From Mesorhizobium sp. CU3 (lineage in GTDB: Bacteria; Pseudomonadota; Alphaproteobacteria; Rhizobiales; Rhizobiaceae): a stretch of 64,000 nt of DNA. The position numbers and the translations under genes are program-made. The notes beneath the pieces were generated by a model. The model saw only the letters and a program-made list of their open reading frames with translations. It was not told the DNA's origin and searched no databases. The stretch's first letter is position 1; each line of letters starts with the position of its first letter. Positions 36,881-47,123 of the stretch are shown piece after piece. Location of the stretch: NCBI RefSeq assembly GCF_006442965.1, contig NZ_VFWX01000001.1, positions 372,001 to 436,000 on the forward strand. Reading direction: 5' to 3'.

Positions 36881-38053
36881 ATGAACATCAAGAGCCTTCT
36901 ACTCGGCTCCGCTGCGGCCCTGATCGCAGTTTCGGGCGCCCGCGCCGCCGACGCGGTCACCGTCGCTGAGCCGGAACCGGCCGAATACGTCAAGATCTGC
37001 GACGTCTATGGTTCGGGGTACTTCTACATCCCCGGCACCGAGACCTGCCTGCGCATCGGCGGCTATCTGCGCTACGACATGGGCGCGGGCGACAGCGGCA
37101 CGCTGGACGGCGTCAACAACGTCCCGGACCATATGAATGGCCGCGACCACGATACCTATTACAAGAACATGCGTTTCGCGCTGCGGACTTATACCGGCCA
37201 GGAAACCGAGCTCGGCACGTTGAAGACGTTCACCGAGACCCGCTTCCAGTTCGGCAACTCCTCCGGCGACTACGGGGTTAGCGGTTCGGGCTGGCAGGCT
37301 GGCAACAAGGCGGTCACCCTCAACTTCGCCTGGATCCAGCTCGGCGGCCTGCGCATCGGTAAGGATGAGACGGCATACGACCAGTTCATCGGATATGCAG
37401 GCGCCGTCATCCAGGACACGATCATCCCGTACGGCATCAAGGACACCAACGTCGTCCAGTACAATTTCGACGCTGGCAACGGCATCACGGGCGTGGTCTC
37501 GCTCGAAGAAGGTACCGACACCACGGGTGCCACGGCGATCCACGGTACCATTGACAGCTACGTTCCGCACGTCGTCGGCGGCTTGAAGTATAAGGGCGAT
37601 TGGGGTGCGATAACCGGTGTTGTCGCCTATGACAGCAACTACGAAGAAGTTGCCGGCAAGGTCCGCCTGGACGTCAACGTGACCAAGGAACTGTCGCTGT
37701 TCGTCATGGGTGGCTACGGCACCGACGGCAACTTCAAGGATGCCGGCAATTTCATCAACGCGAATGGCCGTGGCCAGTACAAGCCTTGGGGCGGCAATTG
37801 GGCTGTCTGGGGTGGCGGCACCTACAAGTTCAACGAGAAGACTGCTTTCAACCTCCAGGTCTCGGCTGATGACGCCAAGAACGTCGCCGTTGCGGCGAAC
37901 GTCGCCTACACGATCGTTCCCGGCTTCACGATCACGAGCGAAGTCGACTATGCCCACGACGGCAAGTTCGGCGATGCCGACGATTTCAACTGGGCGCACG
38001 CCGACAAGAAGAACAGTGTTGGCGGCATCGTCCGCTTCCAGCGCAATTTCTGA
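36881..38053 (+). CDS. Outer-membrane porin, Omp2b/RopA type
   Basis: A 390-residue porin that forms trimeric diffusion channels. The signal peptide MNIKSLLLGSAAALIAVSGA ends at ARA-ADA. The mature N-terminus EYVKICDVYGSGYFYIPGTE with TCLRIGGYLRYDMG and the C-terminal phenylalanine (IVRFQRNF) are diagnostic of the alphaproteobacterial porin family. GGAG lies before the ATG. The long AT-rich 5' region with a strong operator suggests regulated, high expression. A terminator follows the stop. Confidence 0.95.
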   Translation: MNIKSLLLGSAAALIAVSGARAADAVTVAEPEPAEYVKICDVYGSGYFYIPGTETCLRIGGYLRYDMGAGDSGTLDGVNNVPDHMNGRDHDTYYKNMRFALRTYTGQETELGTLKTFTETRFQFGNSSGDYGVSGSGWQAGNKAVTLNFAWIQLGGLRIGKDETAYDQFIGYAGAVIQDTIIPYGIKDTNVVQYNFDAGNGITGVVSLEEGTDTTGATAIHGTIDSYVPHVVGGLKYKGDWGAITGVVAYDSNYEEVAGKVRLDVNVTKELSLFVMGGYGTDGNFKDAGNFINANGRGQYKPWGGNWAVWGGGTYKFNEKTAFNLQVSADDAKNVAVAANVAYTIVPGFTITSEVDYAHDGKFGDADDFNWAHADKKNSVGGIVRFQRNF

Positions 38054-38074
38054 TTGAACCTGCGATGTCAACGG

Positions 38075-38104
38075 AAAGGCCCGCGGCGACGCCGAGGGCC
38101 TTTT
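38075..38104 (+). terminator. Intrinsic terminator of the porin gene
   Basis: AAAGGCCC (38075-38082) pairs with GGGCCTTTT (38096-38104) around a 13-base loop, giving a stem followed by a T run 20 bases after the porin stop. Confidence 0.8.
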
Positions 38105-38136
38105 CTATTTTCAGCCCAGCCTGGCCTGCGCCGCAC

Positions 38137-39210
38137 TCAGGCGGTGCGGCGATGCCCGCCGGTTGGCGGCTCCAGGGCATCAGCGGTGACCAACTGGCCG
38201 CGGCCGTTCTTCTTGCCGACATACATGAGCCGGTCGGCGAGCGCGACCAGCGCGTCCGGATCCGTGGCTTCCGTCGGGTAGATCGCGACGCCGACGGTGC
38301 AGCCGACCTGGATGTCACCGCCGAGGGCGGGAACCTTGATGCGCAGCCTCTCCAGCACGCGCTCTGCCACGCGCACGGCTTTCTCCCTCGCCTGCTCGGC
38401 TTTTCCCGAAAACAGGAAAGCGAACTCGTCGCCGCCGAGCCGCGCGACGAAATCGTCGCTGCGCAAAACGGAGCGAAGGTGGTTCGACACGCGCTGCAGC
38501 AGCGCATCGCCGGCCTCGTGGCCAAGCGTGTCGTTGACGTCCTTGAAGCGGTCGAGATCGATGAACAGAAGACCTGCCGCGTCGCCACTGCCGGCGCAGC
38601 GCGCGAGCACCGATTTCAGTTCATTGTGGAAGGCGCGCCGGTTGGGCAGGTCGGTCAACTGATCGTGGTGGGCGGAATGGTCGCTCTGCTGCTTGGCGAG
38701 CTCGATCTCGCGCTTTTGCGCCGAAAGCTCCTCATTGGCGACCTTGAGATCGAGCAGCAGCTGGGCGTTGAGGTCCTCGACGACCTTGCGGTCGCTGATG
38801 TCGACGACGAAGCCTTCGAGGAATTCGAGCTCGCCGGCACTATCCCAGACGCCACCGCCGATCTCGCGCACCCAGAGCGGTTCGCCGATGGCCGGCACGA
38901 TGCGATAGTCGATGTTCCAGTTGCGGCGCGCCTCGAGGGCCGCGTCGACCGCCGCATAGACCGAAGCGAGGTCATCCGGGTGGATCGCAGAGACATAGTC
39001 CCGCACCGCATTCTGGATGAAATCGCTCGGCCGATAACCGCTGACGGTGAAGATGCCGTCGCTGATATAGAGCATCGTATAGGACGCATCATTGCGGCAA
39101 CGGTAGAGATAACCGTCCATGCGGCCGGTGATGCTGAGCAGCGCGTCCAGACGCTCGTCTTGGTAGACCCCCTGGCCGACCGTGGATGCAGAAACCCCGT
39201 CATGCTGCAT
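38137..39210 (-). CDS. PAS-GGDEF diguanylate cyclase
   Basis: About 357 residues. A PAS domain (about 20-150, SDGIFTVSGYRPSDFI and then VWDSAGELEFLEGFVVDIS) precedes a helix and a GGDEF domain. The catalytic motif is intact: RLGGDEFAFLF. It should make cyclic di-GMP in the cytoplasm. No membrane span is seen. The ATG at 39210 follows GGGGGTG and is preferred over the upstream one at 39261. It is convergent with the porin, separated by the porin terminator. Confidence 0.9.
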   Translation of the reverse strand: MQHDGVSASTVGQGVYQDERLDALLSITGRMDGYLYRCRNDASYTMLYISDGIFTVSGYRPSDFIQNAVRDYVSAIHPDDLASVYAAVDAALEARRNWNIDYRIVPAIGEPLWVREIGGGVWDSAGELEFLEGFVVDISDRKVVEDLNAQLLLDLKVANEELSAQKREIELAKQQSDHSAHHDQLTDLPNRRAFHNELKSVLARCAGSGDAAGLLFIDLDRFKDVNDTLGHEAGDALLQRVSNHLRSVLRSDDFVARLGGDEFAFLFSGKAEQAREKAVRVAERVLERLRIKVPALGGDIQVGCTVGVAIYPTEATDPDALVALADRLMYVGKKNGRGQLVTADALEPPTGGHRRTA

Positions 39211-39339
39211 GGCCGCACCCCCGTTAGCGGTCTGAGCGCGCCGTAGTTGCCGTAGCGGCAAGTCGGCAAGAGGTTTTCTATATCAGCCGAATATTATCAA
39301 TCTCTTATAGCCCGAACGCAGCCTGACGCCGGGCACTTG

Positions 39340-41619
39340 TCACGTCCCCGCCGTATAGGCCGCGATCGCCGCCATGTTCACGATGTCGGAATCCTTGGCG
39401 TTGAGCGAGACGATCTGGACAGGCTTGTTCAGGCCGACCAGCAGCGGGCCGATAACGGTCGAGCCGCCGAGCTCCTGCAGCATCTTGGTCGAGATCGAGG
39501 CCGAGTGGAATGCCGGCATGATCAGCACATTGGCCGGACCGGTCAGGCGGATGAACGGATATTGCGCCATAGCGCGCGGGTTGAGCGCCACGTCGGCGGC
39601 CATCTCGCCGTCATACTCGAAATCGACGCGGCGCTTGTCGAGGATGCGCACCGCTTCCTGCACGCGCTCCGAGCGCTCGCCCTGCGGATGGCCGAAGGTG
39701 GAATAGGCGAGCATGGCGAGCCGCGGCTCGTAGCCCATGCGGCGGGCAAAGCCGGCGGCTTCCTCGGCGATGTCGGCGATCTGCTCGGCGTTGGGCATGT
39801 CATGCACGGCGGTGTCGGCGACGAGAACGGTGCGACCCCGCGCGAGCACGATCGAGACGCCAATGACGCGGTGGCCGGGCTTGGCGTCGATGATGCGGCG
39901 CACGTCGTCGAGCGCGGTTGAATAGTTGCGGGTGACGCCGGTGACCATGCCGTCGGCATCGCCCAGCGCCACCATGCAGGCGGCGAAATGGTTGCGGTCG
40001 TTGTTGATCAGCCGATGGCAGTCGCGGAACAGGAAGCCCTTGCGCTGCATGCGCTCGTAGAGATAGTCGGTGTAGATGCTGTTGCGGCGCGACAGGCGGG
40101 CGTTGATGATCTCGATGCCCTGCTTGTTGAGATCAATGCCGGCGTTGCGGGCATTGTCCTTGATGACGTCGTCGCGGCCGAGCAGGATCGCGGTGCCAAG
40201 CCGCTGGTTCACATAGGAGACGGCGGCGCGCATCACCTGCTCCTCCTCGCCTTCGGCGAAGACGATGCGCTTGGGCTGGCGGCGCACGCGGTCGTAGATG
40301 CGCTGCAGCGTCGAGGCGATCGGATCGCGGCGAGCGGACAATTCCTGCGCGTAGCGGTCGAGGTCGAGGATCGGCTTGCGGGCGACGCCGGAATCCATCG
40401 CGGCCTTCGCCACCGCCAGCGGGATCGCCGAGATCAGGCGCGGATCGAACGGCACCGGAATGATGTAGTTGGGGCCGAATTTCGGCCGGTTGCCCTGATA
40501 GGCGGCGGCGACATCGTCCGGGACGTCCTGGCGCGCCAGCTCGGCCAGCGCGCGGGCCGCGGCGATCTTCATGTCGTCATTGATGGTGGTGGCCCTGACA
40601 TCCAGCGCGCCGCGGAAGATGTAAGGGAAACCCAGCACATTGTTGACCTGGTTCGGATAGTCCGAACGGCCGGTCGCCATGATGGCGTCGGTGCGGATCT
40701 CGGCCACTTCCTCCGGCGTGATCTCCGGATCGGGATTGGCCATGGCGAAGATGATCGGGTTCTTGGCCATCGACTGCACCATGGCGGTGGTCAGCGCGCC
40801 CTTGGCGGAGAGGCCGAGGAAGACGTCGCAACCCTCGAGCGCCTCGGCAAGGCTCCTCGCCTCGGTCTTGACCGCATGCGCCGACTTCCACTGGTTCATG
40901 CCTTCGGTGCGGCCCTGATAGACCACGCCCTTGGTGTCGCACAGGATGATGTTTTCGGGCGCAAAGCCCATCGCCTTCATCAGTTCGATGCAGGCGATGC
41001 CGGCAGCACCCGCGCCATTGCAGACCATCTTGGTGGTCTTCATGTCGCGGCCGGTGATTTCCAGCGCGTTGATCAGCCCTGCGGCCGAGATGATGGCCGT
41101 GCCGTGCTGGTCGTCGTGGAAGACCGGGATGTCCATCAATTCGCGCAGCCGCTGCTCGATGATGAAGCATTCCGGCGCCTTGATGTCTTCCAGATTGATG
41201 CCGCCGAAGGAGGGCCCCAGGAAGCGCACGCAGTTGATGAACTCGTCGGCGTCCTCGGTATCGACCTCGAGGTCGATGGAATCGACATCGGCAAAGCGCT
41301 TGAACAGCACCGACTTGCCTTCCATCACCGGCTTGGAGGCCAGCGCGCCGAGATTGCCGAGGCCAAGGATGGCGGTGCCGTTGGAGATGACGGCGACCAT
41401 GTTGCCGCGCGTCGTATAGTCGAAGGCGCGGCTCGGGTCCTCGGCGATGGCGCGCACCGGAACGGCGACGCCCGGCGAATAGGCGAGGCTCAGATCGCGC
41501 TGCGTCGCCATCGGCTTGGTGGCGACGATCTCCAGCTTGCCGGGCCGTCCCATGGCGTGGAATTCCAGCGCCTCCTCGGGACTGACGGAGGGCCCGCTGT
41601 TTTCGGTTTTCCTGGCCAT
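39340..41619 (-). CDS. maeB: Malic enzyme with C-terminal phosphotransacetylase domain
   Basis: A 759-residue enzyme that oxidatively decarboxylates malate to pyruvate. The malic-enzyme N-terminal part holds KMVCNGAGAAGIACIELMKA-type sequence and the NAD(P) site; the C-terminal 330 residues are a phosphotransacetylase-like domain (RIVFAEGEEEQVMRAAVSYV), typical of rhizobial Tme and Dme proteins. Co-factor preference cannot be told from sequence. The ATG at 41619 follows GAGGAAA. In Sinorhizobium meliloti the equivalent tme gene adjoins mutS, as here. Confidence 0.93.
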   Translation of the reverse strand: MARKTENSGPSVSPEEALEFHAMGRPGKLEIVATKPMATQRDLSLAYSPGVAVPVRAIAEDPSRAFDYTTRGNMVAVISNGTAILGLGNLGALASKPVMEGKSVLFKRFADVDSIDLEVDTEDADEFINCVRFLGPSFGGINLEDIKAPECFIIEQRLRELMDIPVFHDDQHGTAIISAAGLINALEITGRDMKTTKMVCNGAGAAGIACIELMKAMGFAPENIILCDTKGVVYQGRTEGMNQWKSAHAVKTEARSLAEALEGCDVFLGLSAKGALTTAMVQSMAKNPIIFAMANPDPEITPEEVAEIRTDAIMATGRSDYPNQVNNVLGFPYIFRGALDVRATTINDDMKIAAARALAELARQDVPDDVAAAYQGNRPKFGPNYIIPVPFDPRLISAIPLAVAKAAMDSGVARKPILDLDRYAQELSARRDPIASTLQRIYDRVRRQPKRIVFAEGEEEQVMRAAVSYVNQRLGTAILLGRDDVIKDNARNAGIDLNKQGIEIINARLSRRNSIYTDYLYERMQRKGFLFRDCHRLINNDRNHFAACMVALGDADGMVTGVTRNYSTALDDVRRIIDAKPGHRVIGVSIVLARGRTVLVADTAVHDMPNAEQIADIAEEAAGFARRMGYEPRLAMLAYSTFGHPQGERSERVQEAVRILDKRRVDFEYDGEMAADVALNPRAMAQYPFIRLTGPANVLIMPAFHSASISTKMLQELGGSTVIGPLLVGLNKPVQIVSLNAKDSDIVNMAAIAAYTAGT

Positions 41620-41863
41620 GATGCTTTTGATTTCCTCGCCTTGGCACGGCACCGCTTGGACGGGTGCTTCCTTATGGGCTTCCACGACTAAGGCCAGAGG
41701 CGGCCGCTGTAAACCGCCAAGCGCGGCAAAGCTCATTCAATGCGAATGAGGTTGCCGAAGGCACGGCACGGCGACACCAGTTGGCAGCATCACGTCCAAG
41801 CTTTCCCCCGCTTTTCGAGCGGCCGGCATTAAACCCGGCTGGCCGATCTGCTAGCGTTCCTTG

Positions 41864-44599
41864 ATGAACATGCACATGCCGACCGATCCCGACACCCCGG
41901 AAACAACGACCACGGCGCCCGCCACGGGCGGCGTCACGCCGATGATGGAGCAGTTCATCGAGATCAAGGCGGCGAACCCGGATTCGCTCCTGTTCTACCG
42001 CATGGGCGATTTCTACGAGTTGTTCTTCGACGATGCGGAGAAGGCCAGCCAGGCGCTCGGCATCGTTTTGACCAAGCGCGGCAAGCACCAGGGCCACGAC
42101 ATCCCGATGTGCGGCGTGCCGGTGCATGCGGCGGACGACTATCTGCAGAAGCTGATCGCGCAAGGTTTCCGCGTCGCCGTCTGCGAGCAGATCGAGGACC
42201 CGGCCGAAGCCAAGAAGCGTGGCTCGAAATCGGTGGTGCGCCGCGACGTGGTGCGGCTGGTGACGCCCGGAACCATCACCGAGGACAAATTGCTCGCGCC
42301 GTCGGAATCGAGCTTCCTGATGGCGCTGGGCCGGGTGAAGACCGGAAGCACCGCCCAAGGCAGCTTCGCGCTGGCCTGGATCGACATCTCGACCGGCGCC
42401 TTCCGCGTCGCCGAGACGAGCGCCGAGCGGCTGCTCGCCGACATCTTCCGCGTCGATCCGCGCGAGCTGATCGTCGCCGAGCCGGTGTTCCACGACCCAG
42501 AATTGCGACCCGTCTTCGACGTGCTCGGCCGGGTGGCCAATCCGCAGCCGCCGTCGCTGTTCGATTCGGCATCGGCGACGGGCCGCATCGCGCGCTTCTT
42601 CGAGGTGGCGACGCCGGACAGTTTCGGCACGTTTTCGCGCGCCGAGCTGTCGGCGATCTCGGGCGCTATTGCCTATGTCGAAAAGACCCAGAAGGCCGAA
42701 CGGCCGCCGCTGTCGCGCCCCGAGCGCGAGGAGGCCGGCTCGACGCTGTTCATCGACCCGGCGACGCGCGCCAATCTGGAACTGTTGCGCACGCTTTCCG
42801 GCAGCCGCGACGGCTCGCTGTTCAAGGCGATCGACCGCACGGTGACCGGCGGCGGCGCGCGCATGCTGGCCGACCGGCTGATGGCGCCGCTGACCGACCC
42901 GGCGGCAATCGCGGCGAGGCTGGACTCTGTATCGTTCTTCCGCACCGAGACAAGGCTCTGCCAGGGCTTGCGGACCAGCCTGAAGAGCGTCGCCGATATG
43001 CCGAGGGCATTGTCCCGACTGGCGCTCAACCGCGGCGGGCCGCGCGACCTCGGCGCGCTGCGCGCCGGCTTCGAAGCCGCCGGCGCCATCGCCGGCCTGC
43101 TGGTGGCAACGGCCCTGCCCGCCGAGTTGGCGGCAGCTTTGGCTGCGATCAATGCCCTGCCGGAAGCGCTCGCCCGGCACCTCAGCGAGGCGCTGGACGA
43201 CGAGCTGCCACTGATCAAGCGCGACGGCGGTTTCGTGCGTTCCGGCTATCACGCCGAGCTCGACGAGATGCGGGCGCTGCGCGACGAATCGCGAAAGGTG
43301 ATCGCCGGGCTGGAGCGCTCGCTGATCGAGGAAACCGGCATCCGCTCGCTGAAGATCCGGCACAACAATGTGCTGGGTTACTACATAGAGGTGACCGCCA
43401 ATCATCACGCGATCATGACCGGCAGCGATGCCGCCAAGGCGCGCTTCATCCATCGCCAGACCATGGCCAACGCAATGCGCTTCACCACGACGGAGCTGGC
43501 GGAGCTGGAATCGAAGATCGCCAACGCCGCCGACAAGGCGCTCGGCATCGAACTCGCCACCTTCGACCGGCTCACCGCCGAAGTGGTGAGCGAAGCCGAC
43601 AGCATCCGCGCCGGCGCCGAAGCGCTTGCGGTGCTCGACGTGTCGGCGGCACTGGCGCTCCTTTCCGAAAGCGAGGCATGGTGCCGGCCGGTGGTCGACG
43701 CCAGCCTCGCCTTCGAGATTTCCGGCGGGCGGCACCCGGTGGTCGAGCAGGCACTGCGGCGTTCGGGCGAAGGCCCTTTCGTCGCCAATGATTGCGACCT
43801 GTCGCCGGAAGGCGGCGCCAGGACCGGCGCGATCTGGCTGCTCACCGGCCCGAACATGGGCGGTAAGTCGACGTTCCTCAGGCAAAACGCGCTGATCGCC
43901 ATCCTGGCGCAGACCGGCTCCTTCGTGCCGGCCGAGAGCGCCCATATCGGCGTCGTCGACCGGCTGTTTTCGCGCGTCGGCGCCTCGGACGACCTGGCGC
44001 GCGGACGTTCCACCTTCATGGTCGAGATGGTGGAGACGGCGGCGATCCTCAATCAGGCCGGCGAGCGGGCGCTGGTCATCCTGGATGAAATCGGCCGCGG
44101 CACCGCGACTTTCGACGGGTTGTCGATCGCCTGGGCGGCGGTCGAATATCTGCATGAGAAGAACCGCTGCCGGGCGATCTTTGCCACACATTTCCACGAG
44201 ATGACGGTGCTGGCCGGCAAGCTCTCCCGGCTCTCTAACGTCACCATGCGGGTCAAGGAATGGGAGGGCGAGGTCGTCTTCCTGCACGAGGTCGGCAAGG
44301 GTGCGGCCGACCGCTCCTATGGCGTGCAGGTGGCGCGGCTCGCCGGCCTGCCGGAAGCCGTGGTGGCGCGAGCCAAGGAAGTGCTGCACCAGCTGGAGGA
44401 AGGCGAAGTTTCCGGCAAGACCAACCGGCTGGTCGACGACCTGCCGCTGTTTTCGGTGGCGTTGAAGCGCGAGGCGCCGAAGCCGGTGAAGAGCGATGCG
44501 CTCGGCGAGGCGCTGGGGGCAATCAATCCCGACGAGATGACGCCGCGCGAGGCGCTGGACGCGCTCTATCGGCTGAAGGGGCTGGCAACCAAGCCCTGA
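41864..44599 (+). CDS. mutS: DNA mismatch-recognition protein MutS
   Basis: A 911-residue protein that recognises mispairs and starts mismatch repair. The mismatch-binding domain carries [15 protein letters not shown] (the Phe-x-Glu clamp region). The ATPase holds GPNMGGKST (Walker A), LDEIGRGT and ATHFHEM. A TTG at 41861 precedes the ATG at 41864; no strong ribosome site is seen. It is divergent from maeB. In other rhizobia glnD follows directly; here accessory genes separate them. Confidence 0.96.
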   Translation: MNMHMPTDPDTPETTTTAPATGGVTPMMEQFIEIKAANPDSLLFYRMGDFYELFFDDAEKASQALGIVLTKRGKHQGHDIPMCGVPVHAADDYLQKLIAQGFRVAVCEQIEDPAEAKKRGSKSVVRRDVVRLVTPGTITEDKLLAPSESSFLMALGRVKTGSTAQGSFALAWIDISTGAFRVAETSAERLLADIFRVDPRELIVAEPVFHDPELRPVFDVLGRVANPQPPSLFDSASATGRIARFFEVATPDSFGTFSRAELSAISGAIAYVEKTQKAERPPLSRPEREEAGSTLFIDPATRANLELLRTLSGSRDGSLFKAIDRTVTGGGARMLADRLMAPLTDPAAIAARLDSVSFFRTETRLCQGLRTSLKSVADMPRALSRLALNRGGPRDLGALRAGFEAAGAIAGLLVATALPAELAAALAAINALPEALARHLSEALDDELPLIKRDGGFVRSGYHAELDEMRALRDESRKVIAGLERSLIEETGIRSLKIRHNNVLGYYIEVTANHHAIMTGSDAAKARFIHRQTMANAMRFTTTELAELESKIANAADKALGIELATFDRLTAEVVSEADSIRAGAEALAVLDVSAALALLSESEAWCRPVVDASLAFEISGGRHPVVEQALRRSGEGPFVANDCDLSPEGGARTGAIWLLTGPNMGGKSTFLRQNALIAILAQTGSFVPAESAHIGVVDRLFSRVGASDDLARGRSTFMVEMVETAAILNQAGERALVILDEIGRGTATFDGLSIAWAAVEYLHEKNRCRAIFATHFHEMTVLAGKLSRLSNVTMRVKEWEGEVVFLHEVGKGAADRSYGVQVARLAGLPEAVVARAKEVLHQLEEGEVSGKTNRLVDDLPLFSVALKREAPKPVKSDALGEALGAINPDEMTPREALDALYRLKGLATKP

Positions 44600-44611
44600 G
44601 TCTGCCCTCTG

Positions 44612-44640
44612 TTGACTCATTGTACCGTTCGGTACAATAC
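44612..44640 (+). promoter_or_regulatory. Promoter with TetR-type operator
   Basis: A perfect 20-bp palindrome, ATTGTACCG-TT-CGGTACAAT, spans 44619-44638. It begins two bases after a -35-like TTGACT (44612-44617) and overlaps a possible -10 near 44635. It sits 35 bp before the SnoaL-like gene whose next gene is a TetR regulator, so this is probably the autoregulatory operator. Confidence 0.7.
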
Positions 44641-44673
44641 TCCCGGTCAGATGCCTGACCGACAGGAGATCCC

Positions 44674-45138
44674 ATGAGCCGTCCGCCTTTACCGCCCTTC
44701 ACGGCCGAGACCGCCGCGCAGAAGGCGCGGCTGGCCGAAGACGCCTGGAACAGCCGCGACCCGGAACGGGTTTCTCTTGCCTATACCGAGGACAGTGCCT
44801 GGCGGAACCGGGCCGAGTTCATTTCCGGTCGCGGCGAGATCGTCGGCTTCCTGACGCGCAAATGGGCGCGCGAGCTGGACTATCGCCTGATCAAGGAGGT
44901 CTGGACCTGGAACGACAACCGCATCGCGGTGCGCTTCGCTTATGAATGGCGCGACGACAGCGGCCACTGGTTCCGTTCCTACGGCAACGAGAACTGGGAG
45001 TTCGACGAAGCCGGGCTGATGCGGCGGCGTGTGGCGAGCATCAACGACCTGCCGATCGCTGAGGCCGAGCGCAAGTATCACTGGCCGCTCGGCCGCCGGC
45101 CGGACGATCATCCCGGACTTTCGGAACTCGGGCTTTAG
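44674..45138 (+). CDS. DUF1348 / SnoaL-like (NTF2 fold) protein
   Basis: A 154-residue protein of the nuclear transport factor 2-like fold. [20 protein letters not shown], then [17 protein letters not shown] and [22 protein letters not shown] segments (here [12 protein letters not shown]) match DUF1348. The function is unknown; the fold often binds small hydrophobic ligands. AGGAG precedes the ATG. It precedes the tetR gene by five bases and shares its operator, so it is likely a regulated target. Confidence 0.85.
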   Translation: MSRPPLPPFTAETAAQKARLAEDAWNSRDPERVSLAYTEDSAWRNRAEFISGRGEIVGFLTRKWARELDYRLIKEVWTWNDNRIAVRFAYEWRDDSGHWFRSYGNENWEFDEAGLMRRRVASINDLPIAEAERKYHWPLGRRPDDHPGLSELGL

Positions 45139-45143
45139 GACCG

Positions 45144-45731
45144 GTGCGGCGCATCGCATCCGATCGCGACGGCCTATTGGCCATGATCGGCGAGGTTTTT
45201 CGCGAACATGGCTATGAAGGCGCGAGCCTGGCCTTGATCGGCGCGGCGACGGGGCTCGGCAAGGGAAGCCTCTACCACTTCTTTCCCGGCGGCAAGGAAG
45301 AGATGGCAGGGGCCGTGATCGCCCATATCGACGGCTGGTTCGAGGACAACGTCTTTGCGCCGCTGCGCGATAGCGCCGACCCGCGAGCCGGGATCGGACA
45401 GATGCTCGAGGCGACGGACAGCTATTTCCGCTCGGGGCGCCGGGTGTGTCTCATCGGCGCCTTCGCGCTGGAGGAATCGCGCGATCTCTTCGCTGGCCAG
45501 ATCAAGGATTATTTCGGCCGGTGGGTCAGGCATCTCGCCGATGCGCTGGCGCGCTCCGGGCACACAGAGGCCGAGGCGGCCGAGCTTGCCGAGGACGCCG
45601 TGGCAAGCATCCAGGGCGCGCTGACGCTCGCCCGCGCCGCCGCCGACGCCAGCGTGTTTTCGCGGGCGCTGCGGCGACTGCGCATGCGATTTGGGTTGCC
45701 GACAGACTCGGAGCCGCTTGCGGCGCGATGA
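45144..45731 (+). CDS. TetR-family transcriptional regulator
   Basis: A 195-residue repressor. The N-terminal helix-turn-helix reads FREHGYEGASLALIGAATG and LGKGSLYHFFPGGKEEM. The start is GTG at 45144, five bases after the preceding stop, with no strong ribosome site, suggesting coupled translation. The C-terminal ligand domain is of the YxaF/LmrA type. It probably represses its own unit through the palindrome at 44619-44638. Confidence 0.9.
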   Translation: MRRIASDRDGLLAMIGEVFREHGYEGASLALIGAATGLGKGSLYHFFPGGKEEMAGAVIAHIDGWFEDNVFAPLRDSADPRAGIGQMLEATDSYFRSGRRVCLIGAFALEESRDLFAGQIKDYFGRWVRHLADALARSGHTEAEAAELAEDAVASIQGALTLARAAADASVFSRALRRLRMRFGLPTDSEPLAAR

Positions 45732-45735
45732 CGGA

Positions 45736-46122
45736 TCAATCTTTCGCGTATTGCGCCTCGCCGTTGCCGAAAGACCAGTCTATCGACGCGTTCTCGGCGA
45801 GAACGATCATGATGTCCTGCTTTCTGACCCCAAGCCTTGCATGGAGGTTCTCCGCGATCGTCCGGTAGAGCGCGCGTTTCTTGTCGTCCGAGCGGCCGGC
45901 ACGCAGGGTGATGTGGACGATCAGCGCGTCGGCGCTGCGGTCGACGCCGAGATAGGTCGGGTCGAGGATCAGCCATCCCGGCGCGTGCTCGGTGACGATC
46001 TGAAAACGATCGGTCTGCGGCGCGTCGATGGTGGCGACCATCGCGTCATGCACGCTTTCCGAGACCGCCTTTGCAAAGGCATCGCCCTTGCTGGCCGGGA
46101 TTGAGATACGCACAAGCGGCAT
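45736..46122 (-). CDS. 4-oxalocrotonate-tautomerase-family protein
   Basis: A 128-residue protein with the catalytic amino-terminal proline exposed after Met removal (MPLVRISIPASKGDAFAKAV). RFQIVTEHAPGWLILDP and TLRAGRSDDKKRALYRTIAE are characteristic of larger, fused-length tautomerases. It should catalyse a keto-enol tautomerisation of an unknown substrate. GGAAGGA precedes the ATG. It is convergent with tetR, with four bases between stops. Confidence 0.87.
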   Translation of the reverse strand: MPLVRISIPASKGDAFAKAVSESVHDAMVATIDAPQTDRFQIVTEHAPGWLILDPTYLGVDRSADALIVHITLRAGRSDDKKRALYRTIAENLHARLGVRKQDIMIVLAENASIDWSFGNGEAQYAKD

Positions 46123-46189
46123 TGCTTCGTTCCTTCCGGGTCATGTCATGCGAGTGACCCGGAAGATAAGCCAGGCGCCATCGCTGCTT

Positions 46190-47034
46190 TCAGATCATCT
46201 CCAGGCCGCGCTTGCGGGTCGGTGGCGGAAAGGCGCGGTCGAGATCGGCGATGTCCTGCGGCGTAAGCTTTATGTCGAGCGCGGCGGAATTTTGGCGGAC
46301 ATGCTCCTGCCGGCTGGCCTTGGGGATGGCGATGACGCCCGGCTGCGCCATGACCCAGGCAAGCGCGACCTGCGCGGCGGTCGCATTGTGGCGCGCGGCC
46401 ACGGCTTCCAGTCTGGCGTTGCGCGCCAACGCGCCCTGCTCGACCGGCGAATAGGCCATCAGCGGAATGCCGCGCTCAGCGCACCATGGCGAGAGATCGA
46501 ATTCGGGACCACGCCGCGACAGGTTGTAGAGCACCTGGTTGGTCTGGACGTTGCCGCCGGAGGGCAGGCCGACAAGGTCCTCCATCTCGTCGGTGTCGAA
46601 ATTGCTGACGCCCCAGTGGCGAATCTTGCCTTCCGCCTTCAGGCCTCGAAGGCCTCGACGGTTTCCGACAAGGGCACGCTGCCCGGCCAGTGCAGCAGAT
46701 AGAGATCGATGCGATCGGTGGAAAGCCGCTTCAGGCTGTTCTCGCAGGCCCGCTTGACGCCGGCGCGCGAAGCGTTGGAGGGCAGCACCTTGGAGACCAG
46801 AAACGTCTCGTCGCGGCGCCCGGCGATGGCCTCCGCCACCACCTCTTCGGCGCCACCGCTGGCATACATCTCGGCCGTGTCGATCAGCGTGATGCCGAGG
46901 TCCAGCCCGAGCTTGAGCGCCGCGACCTCATCGGCATGGCGGCGCCGGTCCTCGCCCATCTTCCAGGTGCCCTGGCCCAGCACTGGCACGGCTTCGCCGG
47001 ACGGCAGCTTCAAGGTTCTGACGGATGACGGCAT
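46190..47034 (-). pseudogene. Aldo/keto reductase broken by a single frameshift
   Basis: The N-terminal part (47034-46639) reads [20 protein letters not shown] and keeps the catalytic Asp, Tyr, Lys and His ([20 protein letters not shown]). It then stops at TGA (46639-46641), right after SETVEAFEA. The C-terminal part continues in another frame, KAEGKIRHWGVSNFD onwards to ERGIPLMAYSPVEQG and IPKASRQEHV. Adding one base between 46641 and 46642 restores a full AKR of about 280 residues with a Leu there. Everything else is intact, so the change is recent or a sequencing error. Confidence 0.8.
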
Positions 47035-47123
47035 GGCTTGCTCCTCCTGCCGGCGGATCGCAGCACAGCCAAAGTCGGAAATCCAGACCGAACGCTCCTG
47101 GTCGTCCGGATTTCCGGATTGGG

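Noticed and set aside
41672..44620. A 982-codon open frame on the minus strand antisense to mutS, and similar long antisense frames over ilvD, prfC, maeB and the exporter at 13-14.8 kb
   Set aside because: They lie exactly opposite genes with clear motifs. Their translations are rich in Arg, His, Asp and Gln and carry no recognisable domain, as expected for mirrored codons in high-GC DNA.
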